In this document: piece after piece, positions 61,212 through 64,000 of the stretch
Position numbering within the stretch: position 1 is the stretch's first letter
Layout: each line of letters begins with the position of its first letter
Origin: Sarcocystis neurona
Lineage: Eukaryota; Apicomplexa; Conoidasida; Eucoccidiorida; Sarcocystidae
Length of the DNA: 64,000 nucleotides
NCBI GenBank assembly: GCA_000727475.1
Contig: KL647291.1
Span: forward strand, 4,115,873 to 4,179,872
Direction of reading: 5' to 3'
The notes under the pieces: generated by a model
What the model was told of the DNA's origin: nothing
The model's database searches: none
Seen by the model: only the letters and a program-made list of their open reading frames with translations
Made by a program: the position numbers and the translations under genes

Positions 61212-63999
61212 CAGAGAGTACGCATAACAGGTCAGCGCATATATATATATATACGACTCAAGTTTCAGAGAGTGCATCCGTAGAGAGACAGCCGCACGGC
61301 GAAACACGGAGAGGCAGAGAAAGCGAGGAGACAGAAGACGCGTCAACTGAAGCGCGGGGCACAGACGGTTGCAGAGATTATTTTTCTGTGTTCCCCCTAC
61401 AAGCCAGACTTCTCCGGAGGGCAGCGGCGAAGTCCTTGCCTCCGCCTTCGGGCTCCCCTGCCTCGCCGTCGTAGCAGAGCGGCGCTGGCCATCCTGCTGC
61501 TCCAGCCGCTGCATCTGCTACACGCGCCTCTGCTGCTGCTGCCCCTGCTGCTGTCAAAGCTCTGGCTTCCTCCTCCCGCTGCGCCACTACCCACCAGTCC
61601 GCCTTCATCCACGCCGCTCCGCGCAGGCAGGCGGCAAACGTCGGCGTTTCAACAGCTGCGAGCAGCAGCTGCTGCTGCAGACCTGGCACCCATCTGTATT
61701 CAATAGAAAACCACTGCTGCGGCAGCTGCTGCAGCAATAGCAGTGCGCGCTTCTTCGTTAACCCACCCCACTCCTCTTCTTCCCCGCCTCCGCAATCTTC
61801 CACTGCACCGACGCGAGCCAACGCTGCTACTGCTGCTGCTCTTGCTCCTCCTCCTCCTCCGGTGGCAACTTCTCTACCTCCTGCAAAAGCTGCTGCTGCT
61901 GCTGTCGCCGCTTCCTCCGATCCCTCCGACAGCGCGGCGCCGTCCTGCGCTTCTGCTGCTGCACCACCAGCAGCTGCCGAGCACGACGTCAGTCTGCGCC
62001 GAGACAGGGCTCGCAGCAGCAGCGGTCGATGAAGACCTGCTGCTGCCGCTGTTTCGCCCTCTCCTCCGCCTCTTTCTCGTCTGCGTCCCCGTCCTCGCTG
62101 TTCAGATCCCTGGATTGAGACTTCGCTTCTCAGACTCTCTCCCCGGCTGCGAGGCTCAGCAGCTGCAGCAGGAGCAGGAGCAACAGCAGAAAAGGTGGGC
62201 GGCGCTGCGTGATCTACTGACACAGCAAAGGAAGCAGGTGAAGCAGAGCCTTCTCCTCGCTGCTGTCTGCTGCCGATTCTGTTCGTTCCGTCACCTCCTC
62301 GTCCAACCTTACTTTCAACAATAGACACCGCTCTGCTGACAGACGCGGTAGGAGGAAGCCCGCTTCCTCCGCCTCTGCCTGGCATTGCCGCCTGCTGCAG
62401 CATCTTCCTGCTGCTGCTGCGCTGCTGTTGGTCAGCAGCACCCTGCGGCAATCCCAGCGGAGGCCCGACCGCGTCTCCTCCTCCTTCTTCGTCGGCTGCT
62501 GTGGCTGTTTCTCTTTGTAGAAACGAAGGGAAGCACAGGAGAATTTCTTTTACTGCTTCTACAACTTCCGGGCCCACAGGCGCACTGCCGTTCACCGCCG
62601 CAGCAGGCGAGGAAGCAGCACCAGCCCCAGGCGCCGCAGCTCGAAGAGCGACAGCAGAGAAGTCTGGCACGACCACAGACTCCCCCTGCTGCTGGCGAAA
62701 ATAATGCAGCAGCATGTCAGTAACCAGTTCTTCTTCACGTGCCTCCGACAGCCCCACGGCGCCTCTGCGGCCTTGTCGCAGCTGCTTCTGCTGCTCTGTT
62801 CTCGTCTGCTGCTGCGCCTGCTCCATGTTGCGCTGTTCCTTGCAATCCTGCGGCTGCATCTCTCGCTGTTGCTGTCGCAGTGCAGAGCCGGCGCCGGTGA
62901 CTCCGTCTGCAGCCGCTGCAGCAGCAGCAGCAGCCTTGTCAGCAGACTCGGCTGTCGCCGACCCAGCCGCGACAGACGGAGGAGACGCGGCAACCCTCTC
63001 TCCGCAGACCATGCGGCTGTAGAGGAGCGCACAGGCAGCTCGGACAGCAGGATCGACTGTGCTGCTCCAGACAGCAGCAGCCAGGAGCAGCGCAGCCGAC
63101 TGCAGCGACAGCTGCACGAGTCCCGATCCCCGCCTTGCTGCCTGCTGCAGCACCAGCTCTCTGCCCGGAAATTTACAGTGAACCGCAGCAGCAGTCTTCG
63201 CGTCAGCGCCTCCGCAACCCTCTCCCGACCAAAAAGGAGGAGGGGAAGGAGGAAGGAAAGAAAAAGGGCCAGCAGATGCTGCAGCAGCAGCAGGCGCCAC
63301 AGGGTTGCTGTAGGGCCGCGGCGTTGGCGCGGTGACTGATGCGGCGGCTGCTTCTGTTGGACAAGCTGCTGCTGCCGCCGCGTGCGTCGGTGTTGAAGCC
63401 GCAACAGTGTTGCGGTACGTCACCACGAGCTGGGGAGCCTCGGGCGGTCTCCAGCTGCCTCCTGCAGCAGTAGAGAGACATGAAACGTGGCTGCTGCTGA
63501 TGCTGCTGCGGACACTGGCGTCCGTCCCAGTGACAGCTGCTTCGCAGACGAGCAGCAGACCTTGCACGACCAACGGCGCCTCAAGGTGAAGTGCCGAGGG
63601 GCTGCTGCTGTCAGTGCAGCACTTGAAAAGTAGCAGCAGCAGGGACAGCAGCAGGGGCGTGTCGACAGTCCAGAAGGCTTCGAGGCAGTGCTCGTGCGGC
63701 AGCAGCGCCAGCACCCTTGCGTCTCTCGCAGCGGCTGCCGCAGCGGAAGAGGAGAGCGGGAGATCAGCAGCCACCGTAGCTGCAGCGGCAATGCCCTCCC
63801 ACTCGCTCGCTCTGGAGGACGGGCAGAGCGGCGGCGCATGCAAAGACGCCCCACCACCAGCCGATGGTTTCCCTGCTGAGCGACTGCCGTCCCTCCCCAC
63901 AGCAACAGCAGCAGCAGGAGCCCCAGATGCAGCAGCCTGCAGCGGGGCGGCTGCAGAAGCAGCCGCAGTAGCAGCTTGGAGGTTGGACGTGGTGCGGAG
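45930..63999 (-). CDS. Gene B: giant MUN/DUF810-family (Munc13/PATROL1-like) protein, 5' end beyond right edge
   Basis: Twelve exons, transcript order: 63999-61401, 60554-60357, 58564-57033, 56263-56007, 54950-54660, 53151-51710, 50976-50809 (or 50963-50793), 50650-50530, 48796-48716, 47849-47694, 47268-47099, 46230-45930 (stop TGA). Phases interlock (1,1,0,2,2,2,2,0,0,0,2). With one base added in a poly-G run the total is 2438 codons plus stop. Residues ~1-1450 are Ala/Gln/Arg/Glu-rich with few ordered segments. From exon 4 the order of motifs matches the MUN/DUF810 family by recall: VPLNPPTCCYSERAADSW, RWLVRLHNIDVYLKQL, HIVYYELQGDIFEKLY, FSEEDVETLEADLEAVRHYL. Family members prime or tether secretory vesicles through SNAREs; a role in parasite secretion or membrane traffic is inference. 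No C2 or C1 domain seen. Confidence 0.85.
46231..47098. other. Gene B intron 11
   Basis: A CAG-rich plus-strand run at 46960-47000, a short TA tract near 46672-46685, otherwise unique. No exon seen. Confidence 0.5.
47099..47268 (-). CDS. Gene B exon 11
   Basis: Acceptor GTTTGTGGCAG, donor TCTCG|GTAAGC, entry phase 0 and exit phase 2. It reads VETLDMLERANDFFVMLASD, then a Gln4 run and a Ser/Arg tail. This aligns with the helix after the acidic F-x-x-x-D segment in DUF810 proteins, where the family C-terminus lies. Confidence 0.8.
47269..47693. other. Gene B intron 10
   Basis: 425 bases, GC-rich, with GCTGCTG-rich plus-strand sequence at 47410-47535. No tandem satellite, no exon. Confidence 0.5.
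47694..47849 (-). CDS. Gene B exon 10 (MUN/DUF810 C-terminal motif)
   Basis: The acceptor lies in a CTG tract (GTTGCTGCTGCAG); donor GAG|GTAGGC, phase 0-0, 52 codons. SLVTELGYSGHVFSEEDVE and TLEADLEAVRHYLDENEI match the family pattern of an aromatic/acidic loop, an acidic LEEDL-like helix and an F/Y-containing helix before a short glycine/proline loop. It is the strongest single piece of evidence for the family call. Confidence 0.87.
47850..48715. repeat. Gene B intron 9: CAG/GATCAG-rich tract and TA satellite
   Basis: Plus-strand CAGCAGGATCAG-type repeat at 47850-47990 directly abuts the exon 10 acceptor. More CAG at 48060-48190, (TA)n at 48310-48328 and 48510-48560. Confidence 0.6.
48716..48796 (-). 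CDS. Gene B exon 9
   Basis: Acceptor GTCTTCTCTGCAG, donor ATTCAG|GTGATG, phase 0-0, 27 codons. TVENFFAAAPEDFQDEAAAA then FMRCLIQ corresponds to the helix between the LY motif and the FSEED motif in the family. Confidence 0.8.
48797..50529. repeat. Gene B intron 8: TA satellite
   Basis: (TA)n at 48840-48860, 49385-49480, 49798-49813, 50044-50065 and 50101-50125. CAG-rich 49140-49210 on the plus strand. Near 49,700-50,150 the sequence is TACATA-rich and gives only artefact ORFs. Confidence 0.55.
50530..50650 (-). CDS. Gene B exon 8 (core MUN helix)
   Basis: Acceptor TCTCCGCATGCAG in phase 2, donor GAT|GTAAGC, 40 codons. EAAVHIVYYELQGDIFEKLY then ADGLPFAAHPLEKIVDALPD matches the conserved segment of DUF810/MUN proteins in which a hydrophobic helix with an acidic-Leu pair is followed by an LY-containing helix. 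Confidence 0.87.
50793..50976 (-). CDS. Gene B exon 7 (boundaries and frame ambiguous)
   Basis: Two phase-2/phase-2 models fit. Model 1 (50976-50809) has the better splice sites (GCGCCTGCAG; CA|GTAAAA) but reads Arg/Cys/Ser-rich. Model 2 (50963-50793) reads VEADGAVAGCFEEILALRVE and looks like MUN helix, but uses weaker sites. FEEILALR followed by the exon 8 start would suit the family best, yet no GT donor in the right phase exists there. Confidence 0.45.
50977..51709. other. Gene B intron 6
   Basis: CATA/TA-rich at 51030-51070 and 51575-51605, otherwise unique. Plus-strand ORFs here show no coding character. Confidence 0.5.
51710..53151 (-). CDS. Gene B exon 6, interrupted by poly-G(12) frameshift
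   Basis: Acceptor CTGTACGCAG (phase 2), donor TGCGA|GTAAAT (phase 2). From the 5' side the frame reads KREAGDMEEQEHWDVQAAAA, VDLALLLLQVEKAEEAERKR up to a Gly run encoded by poly-G at 52491-52502. Beyond it only the neighbouring frame is protein-like: EEQQRQLPTKE, an acidic/Gln patch, RWLVRLHNIDVYLKQL, LRIVALLQQEARI, and a C-terminal helix ending LRRAALKI. The exon is 1442 bases where the flanking phases need a multiple giving 1443. One missing G (or two extra) restores the frame, so this is probably a homopolymer error; a true frameshift is the alternative. Confidence 0.82.
53152..54659. repeat. Gene B intron 5: purine-rich repeats, hairpin, ~60-bp TATAGGTGTA satellite
   Basis: At 53400-53720 there is a degenerate AGACTGAAGAAGAGA-type purine-rich repeat. 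A 13-bp inverted repeat (TGCGAGTAGACAT/ATGTCTACTCG) lies at 53931-53987. At 54180-54630 there are six or more ~55-70 bp copies alternating TCTATATAGGTGTA with (TA)n and GTAAACATATG. Confidence 0.6.
54660..54950 (-). CDS. Gene B exon 5
   Basis: Excellent acceptor CTTTTTCCTGTTTGTCAG entered in phase 2, donor ATGAA|GTGAGG with phase 2 exit; 97 codons including the split ones. A Gln-rich linker is followed by EYLVPLLAAEQRQLKNFLLL and AALREAALLHFAAFWGDTDA, helical and leucine-rich. Length and frame agree exactly with both neighbours. Confidence 0.8.
54951..56006. other. Gene B intron 4
   Basis: GC-moderate at 54951-55560, purine/TA-rich (GAGAGAGACAGAG, TATATA) at 55700-55870. A plus-strand ORF of 298 codons (54839-55735) overlaps exon 5 antisense and is Arg/Gln/Thr-rich. 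I regard it as a shadow. Confidence 0.5.
56007..56263 (-). CDS. Gene B exon 4 (MUN-like motif)
   Basis: Acceptor TGCTTCTTCAG, donor GACTG|GTAGGC, entry phase 0 and exit phase 2. It contains LPPLATPALLNPLAPAFLSS, LRLREVTQMLQTCISSEAF and VPLNPPTCCYSERAADSW. The P-L-N-P-P ... Y-S-x-x-A/V-D pattern recalls the MUN (MHD1-proximal) motif of Munc13 proteins. CAG-rich plus-strand sequence abuts the acceptor. Confidence 0.84.
56264..57032. repeat. Gene B intron 3: CAG-rich then purine/TA-rich repeats
   Basis: Plus-strand CAG/GCA-rich sequence at 56270-56465, (TA)n at 56566-56584, and degenerate CAGATAGAG/GACAGA-type sequence at 56660-56940. No exon. Confidence 0.55.
57033..58564 (-). CDS. Gene B exon 3, 510 codons
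   Basis: Acceptor GTGGGTGACAG (phase 1), donor GAA|GTACTT (phase 0). It begins GAPRTARREEIGASGRPAAE, then LVDAYAFETWQRRVGRRVQQ and Gly/Ala and acidic (EEEEDEKEEEEEA) low complexity. The ordered C-terminal part includes EFRLSVALRGPTLAEDLLRS, ATTDEPVPKELLQQVEQEQE and LLLAAALALLLKTAVWTG. The minus ORF continues beyond the donor into TA satellite translation, which marks the true exon end. Large plus-strand ORFs opposite are shadows. Confidence 0.88.
58926..59543 (+). CDS. Plus-strand Gln-rich open frame nested in gene B intron 2
   Basis: Open for ~206 codons after a TAG at 58923. A (Gln/Glu)n block comes from the 15-bp minisatellite. It is followed by non-repeat sequence: PPSPPRDAATAADTEEVSQQ (ATG at 59223), GKHLTRKEAEAAARRRKQHA, RLQRGNVREDPGG and a TAG. 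The C-terminal 107 codons are not repeat-driven and look protein-like. It could be a small nested gene on the opposite strand or chance. No splice partner or promoter identified. Confidence 0.3.
   Translation, partial: EDVDTQEQQQQQEQQQQEQQQQEQQQQEQQQQEQQQRKQQQQEQQQQEQQQKEQQQQEQQQQEQQQQEQQQHKQHQQQQQHQHHPPPNSRHSSGSSSRSMPPSPPRDAATAADTEEVSQQQLLQTRGETQEMGGPPATAHLGKHLTRKEAEAAARRRKQHADAPTPASSTSIPAGLTAAVPTRLQRGNVREDPGGSTNRCKSLLS
58941..59145. repeat. 15-bp minisatellite, ~13 copies
   Basis: A unit reading CAGGAGCAGCAACAG on the plus strand repeats in tandem with a few substitutions (GGAAC, GGAAG, AGAAG variants). All six frames stay largely open, producing Gln/Glu, Ser/Asn/Arg, Val/Ala/Pro and Leu artefact proteins. 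Confidence 0.88.
60357..60554 (-). CDS. Gene B exon 2
   Basis: Acceptor TGCCGTCTCGAG entered in phase 1, donor TTCCCAG|GTAGAC with phase 1 exit. It reads ELQQQEAAATQILASLFLLI then LQQQLQNYPRYFEPDVLLDA and a Leu run before PGPKTFP. An alternative CTGCAG acceptor 11 bases downstream gives phase 0 and would need a different exon 1 donor. Leucine-rich helical. Confidence 0.68.
60555..61400. repeat. Gene B intron 1 (of the visible part): GAGA/TA satellite
   Basis: Blocks of (GA)n and (TA)n alternate at about 60765-61220. (GA)n runs at 60802-60812, 60881-60888, 60975-60987 and 61185-61210 are each next to TATATA. No exon. Confidence 0.6.
61401..63999 (-). CDS. Gene B exon 1 of window (5' partial), 866 codons
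   Basis: The frame is open to the right edge with no in-frame ATG start, so the true N-terminus is outside the window. The donor is GGCTT|GTAGGG (phase 1); an alternative CGT|GTAGCA in phase 0 exists near 61526. It is mostly Ala/Ser/Gly/Gln/Arg-rich, with ordered islands LLPHEHCLEAFWTVDTPLLL, LVVQGLLLVCEAAVTGTDA, EELVTDMLLHYFRQQQGES, VVEAVKEILLCFPSFLQRET and QQWFSIEYRWVPGLQQQLLL. Such islands in a low-complexity background are typical of large coccidian proteins. Plus-strand ORFs opposite are shadows. Confidence 0.85.
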
Positions 64000-64000
64000 G

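Noticed and set aside
1..64000. CRISPR-like arrays from regularly repeated short units
   Set aside because: Repeats are direct tandem satellites or minisatellites without unique spacers of constant length, in an evidently eukaryotic genome.
1..64000. tRNA, rRNA, retrotransposon or telomere-type repeats
   Set aside because: I found no cloverleaf-like sequence, rRNA core motif, reverse-transcriptase motif or TTTAGGG array by eye. A tRNAscan, Rfam and RepeatMasker run would be decisive.

Overview
The window reads as nuclear DNA of a coccidian apicomplexan, most likely an Eimeria-like parasite. Coding exons are GC-moderate and saturated with CAG-type triplets (Gln, Ala, Ser and Leu runs). Genes are split by many introns, and the introns are packed with (TA)n, CATA and degenerate AT-rich tandem repeats. 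There are no bacterial-style operons, and I saw no rRNA, tRNA, CRISPR array or recognisable transposase. One 634-base assembly gap lies at 34099-34732. The organism call is inference from composition and architecture.

All well-supported genes are on the minus strand. Gene A (about 36.3 kb down to the left edge) is a coiled-coil protein spread over at least 18 exons. One exon is large (295 codons at 23211-24095). The rest are mini-exons of 16-56 codons, separated by repeat-filled introns of about 0.6-5 kb. Every accepted exon is a whole number of codons and every junction is phase 0. Only about 7% of the 34 kb is coding. Its 3' end lies beyond the left edge and its 5' end is uncertain (candidate first exon at 36222-36275).

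Gene B (45930 to beyond the right edge) is a giant protein of at least about 2438 residues in 12 exons whose reading phases interlock. Its C-terminal half resembles the MUN/DUF810 (Munc13/PATROL1-like) family of vesicle-priming proteins. It follows a long low-complexity N-terminal region. One exon is broken by a poly-G(12) frameshift, probably an assembly or sequencing indel.

Between them, about 38-45.4 kb is a GC-richer island without TA satellites. It holds coding-like tracts, best on the minus strand (40352-44136), that change frame repeatedly. I treat this as a probable Ala/Thr-rich gene or decaying pseudogene (gene C), plus two weak plus-strand open frames.

A recurring theme is that CTG-rich tracts (CAG on the plus strand) sit directly upstream of several 3' splice sites of genes A and B, while CAG-rich sequence lies inside their exons.
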